Of a stretch of 64,000 nt of DNA, positions 24,930 through 33,531 are shown piece by piece. Origin of the DNA: Chloroflexota bacterium (GTDB taxonomy: Bacteria > Chloroflexota > Anaerolineae > Anaerolineales > UBA11579); NCBI GenBank assembly GCA_013112575.1, contig JABFGG010000004.1, positions 310,001 to 374,000 of the forward strand, in the 5' to 3' direction. The position numbers and the translations under genes were made by a program. Below the pieces are notes generated by a model. That model saw only the letters and a program-made list of their open reading frames with translations. It searched no databases and had not been told where the DNA came from. Position 1 is the stretch's first letter. Every line of letters begins with the position of its first letter.

Positions 24930-24967
24930 CTTACACAAAGCTTACAGGTGCTTACAAGGGCCTTACA
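24930..24967. promoter_or_regulatory. four phased CTTACA repeats (response-regulator binding site)
   Basis: CTTACA begins at 24930, 24941, 24951 and 24962, giving steps of 11, 10 and 11 bases, one helical turn each. Direct repeats with this phasing are how OmpR/PhoB-type regulators bind. They lie 58-95 bases upstream of the spondin lipoprotein start. On the minus strand a TATCCT could serve as -10. Confidence 0.7.
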
Positions 24968-25025
24968 CGATGTTGAGGCCAGTATTAGGATGGCCTGGCC
25001 GTATTTAATCTCAGGTGCATTTCGG

Positions 25026-25058
25026 TGTAAGATTTGCGTAAGGAAGCATTTCTATAAT
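25026..25058 (+). promoter_or_regulatory. response-regulator promoter with two inverted copies of the same box
   Basis: TGTAAG (25026-25031) and CGTAAG (25037-25042), the reverse complement of the CTTACA box, are 11 bases apart. A perfect TATAAT follows at 25053-25058. No -35 consensus is present, so activation by the regulator itself is plausible. Confidence 0.65.
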
Positions 25059-25091
25059 GCGAACATGCAAACTGCTTATATGGAAGAAAAC

Positions 25092-25790
25092 ATGAATACA
25101 AAAACAGCCAGCGGCGGTATTCTGGTCGTCGATGATGAAGTCACCATCCGTGAGGTGGTGCGCCGTTACCTGGAGCGTGATGGTTTCAGTGTGCGTGAGG
25201 CCGCCGATGGTTACGAGGTCCTGGACCAGATCGAGGAACGCGAACCGGAATTGATCGTGCTTGACTTGATGTTGCCAGGTATCGATGGCCTGACGCTGTG
25301 CCGCCAGATACGGCAGAAACATCGCATTCCCATCATCATGCTGACAGCCAAAGGGGAAGCCGTCGACCGTATCCGCGGCCTGGACCTGGGTGCGGATGAT
25401 TACGTGGTCAAGCCCTTCAACCCGCAGGAACTGGTTTCGCGTGTCAATGCCGTACTGCGTCGTGTGCAGGAACCCGCTTTCCCCGAAGGTGACCCTATCG
25501 AGTTCGAAGGCTTGAAGATCGACCCGGCGGCACGTATGCTCTATGTAGATGGCAAAGGTGTGGCGGTGACTGCCAAAGAATTCGACCTTTTGTGGTTATT
25601 TACCAGCCATCCGGGCCGCGTGTTCACCCGCGAGCAGTTACTGGATAAGGTGTGGGGCGAAGGCTATTACGGTGACCCCTCTACCGTTACGGTGCATATC
25701 CGCAGGCTGCGTGAAAAGATCGAAAAGGATGCCTCTACCCCCAAATACCTTGTCACGGTGTGGGGCGTGGGCTACAAGTTCGAAGGTTAG
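25092..25790 (+). CDS. OmpR/PhoB-type response regulator
   Basis: A 232-residue regulator. The receiver domain (~8-122) has the acidic pair D14-D15, the phosphoacceptor D58 in IVLDLMLPG, the Thr of MLTAKGE and the Lys of YVVKPF. The C-terminal winged helix (~135-230) ends with TVTVHIRRLREKIEKD and VWGVGYKFEG. Partner kinase follows 2 bases after its stop. I take ATG 25092 because GGAAG lies 5-6 bases before it; in-frame ATGs at 25065 and 25080 are possible, the first only 6 bases after a TATAAT. Confidence 0.95.
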   Translation: MNTKTASGGILVVDDEVTIREVVRRYLERDGFSVREAADGYEVLDQIEEREPELIVLDLMLPGIDGLTLCRQIRQKHRIPIIMLTAKGEAVDRIRGLDLGADDYVVKPFNPQELVSRVNAVLRRVQEPAFPEGDPIEFEGLKIDPAARMLYVDGKGVAVTAKEFDLLWLFTSHPGRVFTREQLLDKVWGEGYYGDPSTVTVHIRRLREKIEKDASTPKYLVTVWGVGYKFEG

Positions 25791-25792
25791 GT

Positions 25793-27043
25793 ATGCGCTT
25801 CTTGCAAACTAATTTCCGCAGTTACATCATCAGCATCATCACCGTGATGATCATCACGGTGGCTCTTACGTTCATCATTATGCGCCCCCCGATGAGCGAG
25901 TTGATGTACCTGGCCTTGTTGTTGGGTGTCACGACCTTGGGCTCGGCCCTCATCGGTTACCTGTCCTACCGCTTTGGCTGGTGGCGGCAGTTGCGCAGTG
26001 TACGTCTGACCCTCATCCTGGGCTACGTCCTGGCGTCGGGGTTGACCTTGTTCAACGTATGGGTCACTGCGCGTTTGATGTTCATCAACGACCACGACCT
26101 GGCCCTTGCCAGTCTCTTGTTGTTGTTTGCCGGGGGCATTTCGGTATCTTTTGGTTATTTCTTTTCAAATTCCATCGAAGACAGCATTCGTAGTTTTGTG
26201 CAGGGCACCAAGAGCATCCGTGAGGGGGATTTCTCCGCCCGTGTTGAGGTCGAAGGCCACGATGAATTCGCCCAATTAAGCGAGACCTTCAATAGTATGG
26301 CCGCCCGTTTGGAAGAGGTCGAAGAAGCTAAACAGGCTTTTGAAGCCATGCGCCGCGACCTGATTGCCTGGGTATCCCACGACCTGCGCACGCCCTTGTC
26401 CTCGCTCAGCGCCATGCTGGATGCTATGGCCGACGGCGTGGTAACAGACGAGGCCACCGTGCAGCGTTATTTCCAACAGGGTCAGGAGGAGATCGCGCGT
26501 ATGAGCCGCCTGATCGACGACCTCTTCGAACTGGCCCAACTGGATGCCGGCAACCTGGACTTCGACCCCCAACTGAACCCCATCAGTGACCTGATCTCGG
26601 ATACCTTAGGCTCATTTGCGGCGCGTGCCCAGTCTAAAGGCGTGCAAGTGGCAGGAGCGGTGTCCTCTGAAGTTGGACTGGTGTGGATGGCCCCCGACAA
26701 GATCAACCGCGTCTTGAATAACCTTCTCGAGAACGCCATCCGCCACACACCGGAGGGCGGGCAGGTTTCCATTGAAGTCGAAAGCGAACCGGAAAACGTA
26801 GTGGTTTCCGTGGCAGACAACGGTGAGGGCATTGCCGAAGAAGATCTGCCGCGTGTTTTCGACCGTTTTTACCGCATTGAAAAAAGCCGTAGCCGAGACC
26901 GTTATGAAAAGGGCGGGGCCGGTCTGGGCCTGGCGATCGCTAAAGGCCTGGTGGAGGCGCATGGGGGCGAGATCTGGGTGGAGAGTGAAGTTGGTGCGGG
27001 TACACGCATGCGTTTCTCTCTGCTGACTTCTGCCCCAGCATAA
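25793..27043 (+). CDS. sensor histidine kinase
   Basis: A 416-residue membrane kinase paired with the regulator just upstream. Four predicted helices (~9-30, 36-58, 72-95, 103-124) give little extracellular sequence, so it probably senses something in the membrane. A HAMP domain (~125-180) is followed by HisKA with H196 in WVSHDLRTPLSS, then HATPase: NRVLNNLLENAIRHTP (N box), VADNGEGIAEEDLPRVFDRF (G1/F) and GGAGLGLAIAKGL (G2). The start ATG lies 2 bases after the regulator's stop. It ends in a strong terminator. Confidence 0.95.
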   Translation: MRFLQTNFRSYIISIITVMIITVALTFIIMRPPMSELMYLALLLGVTTLGSALIGYLSYRFGWWRQLRSVRLTLILGYVLASGLTLFNVWVTARLMFINDHDLALASLLLLFAGGISVSFGYFFSNSIEDSIRSFVQGTKSIREGDFSARVEVEGHDEFAQLSETFNSMAARLEEVEEAKQAFEAMRRDLIAWVSHDLRTPLSSLSAMLDAMADGVVTDEATVQRYFQQGQEEIARMSRLIDDLFELAQLDAGNLDFDPQLNPISDLISDTLGSFAARAQSKGVQVAGAVSSEVGLVWMAPDKINRVLNNLLENAIRHTPEGGQVSIEVESEPENVVVSVADNGEGIAEEDLPRVFDRFYRIEKSRSRDRYEKGGAGLGLAIAKGLVEAHGGEIWVESEVGAGTRMRFSLLTSAPA

Positions 27044-27061
27044 GTGTTTTAAAAGTAACTC

Positions 27062-27096
27062 AAATCCCGCTTGTGCTTATGCAGGCGGGATTTTTT
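27062..27096 (+). terminator. intrinsic terminator after the two-component operon
   Basis: AAATCCCGC (27062-27070) pairs with GCGGGATTT (27085-27093), followed by a run of six T. Confidence 0.88.
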
Positions 27097-27112
27097 ATAT
27101 ATTCAGCATCCA

Positions 27113-27160
27113 TTGACAAAATCGTGCTCCGCAATTATAGTTAACCATATGGTTAACTAT
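27113..27160 (+). promoter_or_regulatory. near-consensus promoter overlapped by a perfect 24-base palindromic operator
   Basis: TTGACA (27113-27118), 17 bases, TATAGT (27136-27141). The -10 box runs into the perfect palindrome ATAGTTAACCAT/ATGGTTAACTAT (27137-27160). This is the form of ArsR/SmtB-type operators, often found before AHSA1 genes. A repressor bound here would block the strong promoter. No ArsR gene is in the window. Confidence 0.75.
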
Positions 27161-27180
27161 TTTCAGAAGGAGATTTAACA

Positions 27181-27621
27181 ATGGCAGATGTACTTCATCA
27201 GGTTGGTATGAGCGCTTCCCAGGAGCAGCTCTTCAGCGCCCTGACTCAGGAAAGTGAGATCAAGCAGTGGTGGTCAGAGCACAGTTCGTTCAAGACAGAG
27301 GTTGGCTCCGAAGCCAGCGTGAGCTTTTATGGGGGCATGGTCGAATTCAAATTGCGTGTGGCTGAGTTGGAACCCGGCAAGAAAGTGGTTTGGAACGTGG
27401 AGGGTGGTCCCCCGGATTGGGAGAATACAGTCATCACCTGGACGCTCTCCGAGGGCGAGAACGGCCAGACCAGTGTGCATCTGGCCCACACGGGCTTCCC
27501 CTCAACGGAGGGCAATTTCGCCGGGGTCAATTACAACTGGGGCTGGTATATGACCAGCCTGATGTTCTACCTGCAGAAAGGCGAAGGTATGCCACATACT
27601 GACGCCGATATGCCAGCGTAA
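27181..27621 (+). CDS. AHSA1/SRPBCC-family protein
   Basis: A 146-residue single-domain START-like protein of the AHSA1 group. Features: VGMSASQEQLFSALTQESEI, the WW of IKQWWSEHSS, LRVAELEPGKKVVWNVEGG, and a late GWYMTSLMFYLQKGEG. SRPBCC domains bind small hydrophobic ligands; AHSA1-type members are often co-regulated with ArsR repressors. Exact role unknown. AGAAGGAG precedes the ATG by ~9 bases. It is monocistronic, with a palindrome-controlled promoter before it and a terminator after it. Confidence 0.88.
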   Translation: MADVLHQVGMSASQEQLFSALTQESEIKQWWSEHSSFKTEVGSEASVSFYGGMVEFKLRVAELEPGKKVVWNVEGGPPDWENTVITWTLSEGENGQTSVHLAHTGFPSTEGNFAGVNYNWGWYMTSLMFYLQKGEGMPHTDADMPA

Positions 27622-27637
27622 GTTGAGCTGATAAAAG

Positions 27638-27667
27638 AAAAGCACTCCTAAACTGGAGTGCTTTTTT
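27638..27667 (+). terminator. intrinsic terminator after the AHSA1 gene
   Basis: AAAAGCACTCC (27638-27648), GGAGTGCTTTT (27655-27665), run of T. It lies between convergent genes and can serve both strands. Confidence 0.9.
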
Positions 27668-27689
27668 GATTCACATACTTTGCAATTCA

Positions 27690-30224
27690 TTAATTTCCAG
27701 GAGGCTCCAAACGCAACCGCGCAACGGCACTCTCCTCAATGATCGTAAAGTCAAAATTCATGGGATGGTACTCGATCAAGCGCCACATGTCGGCCATGTC
27801 GATGTAATTGGCATGATAAGGATGGCCCGACTGACCGGTGGTGAGGATCGCCAGCGAGTTCTGGAAATTGCCCAGGTCCACGATCATGCGGTAGGAGGGA
27901 TTAGAGCCTTCCAGTTGATAATGCTCGTTGAAGCTGCGCCAGTTGGTGTTGTTGATGGTGTCACTGCTGCCAGATGTGGCAAAGGGGCCGCGGTCAAACA
28001 ATAAATTGATGCCGGGGAAATTGTTCATGAACTGGTGGTTGAAACTGATGGTGTGCTGCTGGCCCCAGTTCCAGGAGGCGCTGTCTGCCCCGAAAGTCTC
28101 GATCAACTCAGTCACAGCATTTTCAAAGGCGCTCAGCAGAATGGTGTCGCGATCCTCGGCAATGGACGTGGCCTGGTTGATCCACCAGCTACTATCCGGC
28201 TCTTCCAGCAGATTCTGCATGACGATGAACCAACGATTGCTGCCATTGGGCCAGTAGTCTTCCGGCAGTTCGTCATAATAGGTTTCTGCTAACAAGTTAT
28301 CCCAGATTGCGGCGAACAACATGGCGGCCGGCTCATCCATGTCCATATGTCCGTCCCAGGCTCCAAGGAGCTCCTGGGCTGCAACCAGTTCGGGCTGGTC
28401 AACTGGCAGGTCCATCAGGTGAGGCAGCAGCACTTCCGTGCCGATCAGGTAGGTATCGCCCTGCATCTGTTGCATGTAGTCTATGCTGATGGGGCCGGGT
28501 GCATTTTCGATCAGGTCGATAACGCGTTGGGCGCGGTAGCCATAGGCCCAAGTATCCGCCAGATGGTAAGGATAACTATCATCGACCACCGCGTTGTTGG
28601 CTGTCACGATGTAACCTTCGGGCGGGTTGTAGCTGAAAGGCAGTTCTTCGAAAGGAATAAAGGCGACCCATTCATTGTCATCTGTCCAGCCGGGTACAGG
28701 GGAGCGCCCATCGTGCTCCGGTTCCCTCACCGGGATGCGGCCCGGCATCTGGTAGCCGATATTGCCCTCTATGTCTGCATACAGCAGGTTCTGGGCGGGC
28801 ACGGCGAAGCCCATGGCAGCCTGTCGGAACTCGTCCCAGTTCTGGGCGCGGTTGAGGCCAAATACGGCCGGTAAGGTCAGCCCTGGCTCTAAAGCCGTCC
28901 AGCGCAGGGCAATAGCGTAATTTTCTGGCAGCTCAATGCCTGCCTGTTCCTCAAAGTTCTCCAGCTTACCGTAAGTATCGGTGATGATGGGGCCGTGGCG
29001 TGTCAATAAAACGTTGACCTCAACGGGGTCACCACTGCCGGTATTGATGGTTTCGGTAAGTACTTCCATGTCCACCCATTGCTCGTTAACCTCATATTGC
29101 AGGGGGTTGTCCGGGTTGATCTTTTCGATGTAGAGGTCCATCACATCAGGGCCTGTGTTGGTAAAACCCCAGGTGATGCGGTCGTTGTGGCCGGTGACGA
29201 TCATAGGATTGCCCACGAAGGAAAAGCCCACCAAGTCATGCGGGCAATCGGGGCCTTTGGGGGTGCAGTGCAAACCGTTCTGATACCAGATGGGCGGGAT
29301 GTTGGCACTCAGGTGTGGGTCGTTGGCTAACAATGGCATGCCGGTATCGGTCAAGGCCCCCGAGAGCACCCAACTGTTGGAGCCGGTGCTTTCATCGGCA
29401 GCCACTCCCAGGGCAGCATCTGCCTGCGCGAAACGCGCCGCCACTTCCAGCATGGCCTGGCTGACGTCCGGCATAGCTTGGGCCGTTGCATTTGTGCCCG
29501 GCTGTATGGACGGGTTGGCTAACTGAAAATCAGGCACGATGATTGGCATGTCGCTGGGATAGGATGGGTACAGGCTATCGACGTCAAGTTGTAAACGCTC
29601 CAAAGAGCTTAGGAGGATGGCGCGCTCGATCTCGGTGTCCATATTGCCGCGCAGGTCCCAGGCCATAGCTTTGGCCCAGGTCAGGCTGTGCAGCGGTGTC
29701 CAGGGTTCGGGCTCATAGCCAGCATTAAGTAAGGGCAGGAACAGGTATTCCAGACCCATGACTGTGCCACTGTGGGTGGCGATGTAGGCATTGACCCCAT
29801 CCGCATAAGCTTGCAGCAAGGCCAGGTCTTCCGCAGGCAGTTGGGCTAATTCTTCACGCGCCACACGCTCCCAGCCCAGGGTGCGCAGGAAAATGTCCGT
29901 GTCCAGGCCATTGCTGCCGATCAACTCTGACAGCCGCCCGGCGCTGACGTGGCGCTGGAAATCCATTTGCCAGAAGCGGTCTTGCGAGTGCACGTAGCCC
30001 TGGGCAAAGAAGAGGTCGTGCTCGGTTGTGGCGTAGATGTGGGGGATGCCGAATTCGTCGCGGTAGACGTCCACTGGCCCTTCGAGACCCGCTACTTTAA
30101 ACTGTCCCTGGTGTTGGGGGAAGCCGCGCCTTATTGAAAGGGGAACTGCAATAATGATCCCTGCCAGTACGATAGCCAGCACACCCCCCACGCCGATAAG
30201 TACGTTACGCACCATTCGCCGCAT
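27690..30224 (-). CDS. penicillin acylase-family N-terminal nucleophile amidohydrolase
   Basis: An 844-residue enzyme precursor. One N-terminal helix (NVLIGVGGVLAIVLAGIIIA) anchors or exports it. The alpha part contains VYRDEFGIPHIYA and FFAQGYVHSQDRFWQMD. The new N-terminus after self-cleavage should be Ser282 in GSNSWVLSG, and NDPHLSANIPPIWYQ is the start of the beta chain. Family members hydrolyse acyl-amide bonds in penicillins, acyl-homoserine lactones or polyamine conjugates; this one is outside the cytoplasm, substrate unknown. GGAG lies 7 bases before the ATG. Confidence 0.93.
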   Translation of the reverse strand: MRRMVRNVLIGVGGVLAIVLAGIIIAVPLSIRRGFPQHQGQFKVAGLEGPVDVYRDEFGIPHIYATTEHDLFFAQGYVHSQDRFWQMDFQRHVSAGRLSELIGSNGLDTDIFLRTLGWERVAREELAQLPAEDLALLQAYADGVNAYIATHSGTVMGLEYLFLPLLNAGYEPEPWTPLHSLTWAKAMAWDLRGNMDTEIERAILLSSLERLQLDVDSLYPSYPSDMPIIVPDFQLANPSIQPGTNATAQAMPDVSQAMLEVAARFAQADAALGVAADESTGSNSWVLSGALTDTGMPLLANDPHLSANIPPIWYQNGLHCTPKGPDCPHDLVGFSFVGNPMIVTGHNDRITWGFTNTGPDVMDLYIEKINPDNPLQYEVNEQWVDMEVLTETINTGSGDPVEVNVLLTRHGPIITDTYGKLENFEEQAGIELPENYAIALRWTALEPGLTLPAVFGLNRAQNWDEFRQAAMGFAVPAQNLLYADIEGNIGYQMPGRIPVREPEHDGRSPVPGWTDDNEWVAFIPFEELPFSYNPPEGYIVTANNAVVDDSYPYHLADTWAYGYRAQRVIDLIENAPGPISIDYMQQMQGDTYLIGTEVLLPHLMDLPVDQPELVAAQELLGAWDGHMDMDEPAAMLFAAIWDNLLAETYYDELPEDYWPNGSNRWFIVMQNLLEEPDSSWWINQATSIAEDRDTILLSAFENAVTELIETFGADSASWNWGQQHTISFNHQFMNNFPGINLLFDRGPFATSGSSDTINNTNWRSFNEHYQLEGSNPSYRMIVDLGNFQNSLAILTTGQSGHPYHANYIDMADMWRLIEYHPMNFDFTIIEESAVARLRLEPPGN

Positions 30225-30316
30225 GACACTCTCCTATTGATTTGTAGATAAATAAACCCGAAATGCGGGTTGGAATGATTTTTTAGTTTGTTTCTTTAAT
30301 TACCAGTAAGAGGATG

Positions 30317-30694
30317 TTACTCAGTCCCCATCGCCACTACAAATGCTACGGCATGCTCTCTCGTGTGGCTCAGGCTGAGCGACCAGGTGGTCAGCCCATG
30401 TTTGTCGGCCAGTTCCTGCGCTGCGCCGTGCAGTAGCAGTTGTGGTTCTTTGCGGGCCCCGCGCAACACCTCGATCTCTTGCCAGGTGATATCGCCAATG
30501 CCTGTACACAGGGTCTTGGCTACAGCTTCTTTGGCCGCATAGCGCACGGCCAGTGAGGTGATGTTGTCGCCGACCTGTTCCAATTCCTTTTCCGTATAGA
30601 TGCGTTTCAGGAAGCGATCGCCGTGGCGCTCGATGGCGCGTTCCACGCGTTCGCATTCGATCAGGTCAACGCCGGTGAAAAGGGGGGCGGGCAA
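30317..30694 (-). CDS. acpS: holo-[acyl-carrier-protein] synthase
   Basis: A 125-residue enzyme, normal length for AcpS. It transfers 4'-phosphopantetheine from CoA to acyl carrier protein. The Mg-binding Asp is in FTGVDLIECERVERAI, the paired Glu in RYAAKEAVAKTL, and the late SLSHTREHAVAFVVA strand is typical. A much longer ORF exists, but its extra N-terminus overlaps the M16 gene. A TTG at 30694, 4 bases after that gene's stop and with AAGGA ~8 bases upstream, gives a normal start (PAPLFTGVDL). It is the last gene of the M16 operon. Confidence 0.9.
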   Translation of the reverse strand: MPAPLFTGVDLIECERVERAIERHGDRFLKRIYTEKELEQVGDNITSLAVRYAAKEAVAKTLCTGIGDITWQEIEVLRGARKEPQLLLHGAAQELADKHGLTTWSLSLSHTREHAVAFVVAMGTE

Positions 30695-30698
30695 ATCG

Positions 30699-31994
30699 CT
30701 ATTCCTTGGTGGGCCCGGCAATGGCAATAGCCAGCCTGTCAGGGTCGAGATAATTAGCCGCCGCCGCCAGCACATCCTCGCGGGTGATGGCATTGATCAG
30801 GTCAGGGTACTGACGGTAATAGTCCAGCCCCAATTTGTGGCGCTCCAGGTTGAGCAATGCGCCCGCCACGCCACCGTTCGATTCGAGGGACAGCGGCAGA
30901 CGCCCGATGTAGTTGGCCTGGCTGTCGCTCAGTTCCTCTTCCGTGACCTTTTCCGTCACAAAGCGTTTGACCTCTTGTTTGATCAGGTCTGCGGCTTTTT
31001 GTTCATTGCTGGGATCCACTCCAGCCGTCACCGTCCAAGGGGCTGGGCCGATACCACCGCTGACGCTGCTGTAGGCGTAATAAGCTAGTCCCGCCTGCTC
31101 GCGTACCACGTCGCCGATGCGGCCCATCAGGCCGAAGCGCCCCAGGATGTTATTGCCCACGGAGGCCGCCAGGAAGTCCGGCGACTTGCGGGCCGGGCCA
31201 ATGGTGCCCATTACCAGGTCAGACTGGCTTTTGCCGGGGATATCCACGCGCTTTTCGACTTGATTTTGTAGTGTCTTGGTAGGTGGTAACTCTGGCACAG
31301 GTGGCTGGTCAGGATTGCTCCAATCGCCCAGCGTGGCTTTGACTTTATCAACCACATCATCCGTATCGATCCCGCCAACAATAGAGAGCACCATGCCTTG
31401 TGGCCCATAGTGCTTTTTGTGGAAAGTGTGCAGGTCGTCAACGCCGATGGCCTGGATGGTTTCGGGGTAACCGTCATCGGGGCGGCTGTAAGGATGGTCT
31501 GGGTAGACCAGTTTGTCAAAAGCTAATGAAGACATGCTGCCAGTATCCTGGGCGCGCATGGCCAGCCCGGTGAGCATCTGCGCTCGCAGCCGCTCGATCT
31601 GTTCTTCAGGGAAGGCGGGTTGGCGCAGGGCTTCGTTGGCCAGGGCCAATAAGAGTTCCAGGTCTTCGACCAGGGCTTTGCCACTGAAACCAGCGGTGTG
31701 TGTGCCGCCACTGAAGCCCAGGCTGGCTCCCGCCGATTCCAGGTCGTCATAAATGGTTTGGAAATCGCGCTGGCCGGTGCCGCGCATTAATGAGGATGCC
31801 ACAAAATCGGCCAGTCCCAGTTTTTCGTCGCTGTCGAACAGGCTGCCTGCCGGTAAATAGCCCTGTATGACCACCGAGCCGCTGGTGGGGTTGGCGCGGC
31901 TGAGGATCGTGATACCGTTGTCGAGTTCAACGCGGATGATGTCGTCGGGGCCGGGGATGGCCTGGCGGGCAGTTTGGTCCATGGTGGCGCTCAT
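30699..31994 (-). CDS. M16-family peptidase-like subunit lacking the zinc motif
   Basis: A 431-residue M16 (pitrilysin/processing peptidase) protein. The fold is evident from LDNGITILSRANPTSGSVVI and later GLAYYAYSSVSGG, but where active subunits have HxxEH this one reads LGLADFVASSLMRGTG. It is therefore the non-catalytic partner, comparable to the alpha subunit of bacterial M16B heterodimers. Its ATG overlaps the stop of the active subunit gene by 4 bases (ATGA), which argues for stoichiometric synthesis. Likely soluble; no signal peptide. Confidence 0.9.
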   Translation of the reverse strand: MSATMDQTARQAIPGPDDIIRVELDNGITILSRANPTSGSVVIQGYLPAGSLFDSDEKLGLADFVASSLMRGTGQRDFQTIYDDLESAGASLGFSGGTHTAGFSGKALVEDLELLLALANEALRQPAFPEEQIERLRAQMLTGLAMRAQDTGSMSSLAFDKLVYPDHPYSRPDDGYPETIQAIGVDDLHTFHKKHYGPQGMVLSIVGGIDTDDVVDKVKATLGDWSNPDQPPVPELPPTKTLQNQVEKRVDIPGKSQSDLVMGTIGPARKSPDFLAASVGNNILGRFGLMGRIGDVVREQAGLAYYAYSSVSGGIGPAPWTVTAGVDPSNEQKAADLIKQEVKRFVTEKVTEEELSDSQANYIGRLPLSLESNGGVAGALLNLERHKLGLDYYRQYPDLINAITREDVLAAAANYLDPDRLAIAIAGPTKE

Positions 31995-33274
31995 GCTGCC
32001 CCTCCGGTGGGCTGGTACACGCCCAGTGTGCGGTTGGCGGGCCGCAGATATTCCTGCGCAGCGCGCTGCACGTCTTCAGGCGTCACTGCCGCCAGCTTGT
32101 CGATGTAATTGAGGAACCAGTCGTAATCGTCGAACATCTCGGCAAAGCCTAGCCAGAAAGCCTGGTTGGTAATGCTTTCACTGCCGTAGGCAAACAGGGC
32201 GCGGGCCTGTTTGACGGCGCGAGCGATCTCCTCGGCGCTGGGGATCTCATCCTGCACCTGGGCGATCTGTTCATCGTAGGCAGCAATGAGCTCATCTGCG
32301 CTGCGTTCGGGATGCACGGTCATGGTCACGCTATATAAGAATGGTTCGATGGTTGCCAGCAGGCCGCCATTGACGCTGACCGCCAGCTCCTTCTCGACCA
32401 GCTCGCGGTATAGGCGGGAAGTCTTATTGGAAATGCCCCCGCCAAACATGTTGAGATTGCTGGGGCCATTCAGTAAACTGTCCAGTACGGTCAGCGCATA
32501 AAAATCGGGGTGCTTGCCCTCTGGTGCCCGGTAAGCTATTTTCACGAAGGTGGTTTCGCCAGGGCCTTCCACGGTCAAACGTCGTTCACCGCTTTGGTCT
32601 GGTTCGTCTCTACCTACGCGCGGTGGCTCGTTGCCTGCCGGGATAGGCTCAAATAACTCTTTGACACGCCCCAACATCTGATCGGAGTCAAAAGCCCCCG
32701 CAATAGCCAGCACGGCGTTGTTGGGCACGTAATAACTTTTGTAATGCTTGTAGAGGTCGTCGCGGCTCATGTTCTCCAGGTCTACCATGTCACCGATGAC
32801 TTCGTGGTGATAGGAATGCACCCGGAAAGCGGCCGCCTGGATCTCTTCGTCCAGCAGGAAGAGGGGGTGGTTCTCATTGCCCTGCCGTTCGGAGATGATC
32901 ACCGTGCGTTCGGAAGCCACCTCTTCGGGATCGAAGATGCTGTTGGCCATGCGGTCGGCTTCCAGGCGCAATGCCAGGTCGATCTTGTCAGCGGGCATCG
33001 TTTCAAAATAAGCCGTCCAATCGATGTAGGTCATGGCGTTCCACACGCCGCCCTCGCGGGAAATGGCTTTGTCCAGCACATTGGCGGGAAACTCGGGTGT
33101 GCCTTTGAACTGCATGTGCTCGACCCAATGGGACACCCCGGTGATGCCGGGGCGTTCGTCGCGTGAACCCACGCGATACCACAGCCAATGGCTGATGATG
33201 GGGGCGGTGTGGATCTCTTTGAGCAACACCGTGAGGCCATTGCTGAGTGTATGTTTGCTGTAACTAGTTGTCAT
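31991..33274 (-). CDS. M16-family zinc peptidase, catalytic subunit
   Basis: A 427-residue M16B peptidase. The zinc motif HxxEH is H49-W-V-E52-H53, with the distal Glu in the region around EEVASERTVIISE (~125-135). NGLTVLLKE and GSRDERPGITGVSHW are standard flanks. It should act as a heterodimer with the product of the overlapping downstream gene. I use ATG 33274 (MTTSYSK); the longer frame would need a TTG start. No signal peptide is seen, so the protease is probably cytoplasmic. Confidence 0.93.
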   Translation of the reverse strand: MTTSYSKHTLSNGLTVLLKEIHTAPIISHWLWYRVGSRDERPGITGVSHWVEHMQFKGTPEFPANVLDKAISREGGVWNAMTYIDWTAYFETMPADKIDLALRLEADRMANSIFDPEEVASERTVIISERQGNENHPLFLLDEEIQAAAFRVHSYHHEVIGDMVDLENMSRDDLYKHYKSYYVPNNAVLAIAGAFDSDQMLGRVKELFEPIPAGNEPPRVGRDEPDQSGERRLTVEGPGETTFVKIAYRAPEGKHPDFYALTVLDSLLNGPSNLNMFGGGISNKTSRLYRELVEKELAVSVNGGLLATIEPFLYSVTMTVHPERSADELIAAYDEQIAQVQDEIPSAEEIARAVKQARALFAYGSESITNQAFWLGFAEMFDDYDWFLNYIDKLAAVTPEDVQRAAQEYLRPANRTLGVYQPTGGAA

Positions 33275-33475
33275 GTAAATCGGAGCTCTCAACCTCTAAG
33301 ATAATTTATTGTACCGCACACGGAAAGGCGGCTTTTGAGTGTCCTCTAACATAACACTCGTTCTCGGAAAAGTTGCCTTCAGAACGGGATTTTTGTAAAA
33401 GATTAAGATTAATCAAATGTTGGACAAAACTTAGACAATTCTAATGTAAAATCTGTGCAAAACATGATATTATCT

Positions 33476-33499
33476 CACCAGTTCAAAATTTTACTGGTG
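33476..33499 (+). promoter_or_regulatory. 5' leader inverted repeat before the FAS1 gene
   Basis: CACCAGT (33476-33482) and ACTGGTG (33493-33499) flank an AT-rich 10-base spacer, ~32 bases before the ATG. It may be an operator or an mRNA hairpin. Nothing else of note was seen in the 257-base gap apart from AT-rich promoter-like sequence. Confidence 0.45.
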
Positions 33500-33531
33500 C
33501 CAAAAAAGGTGCCCAATTTCGGAGGAACAAC

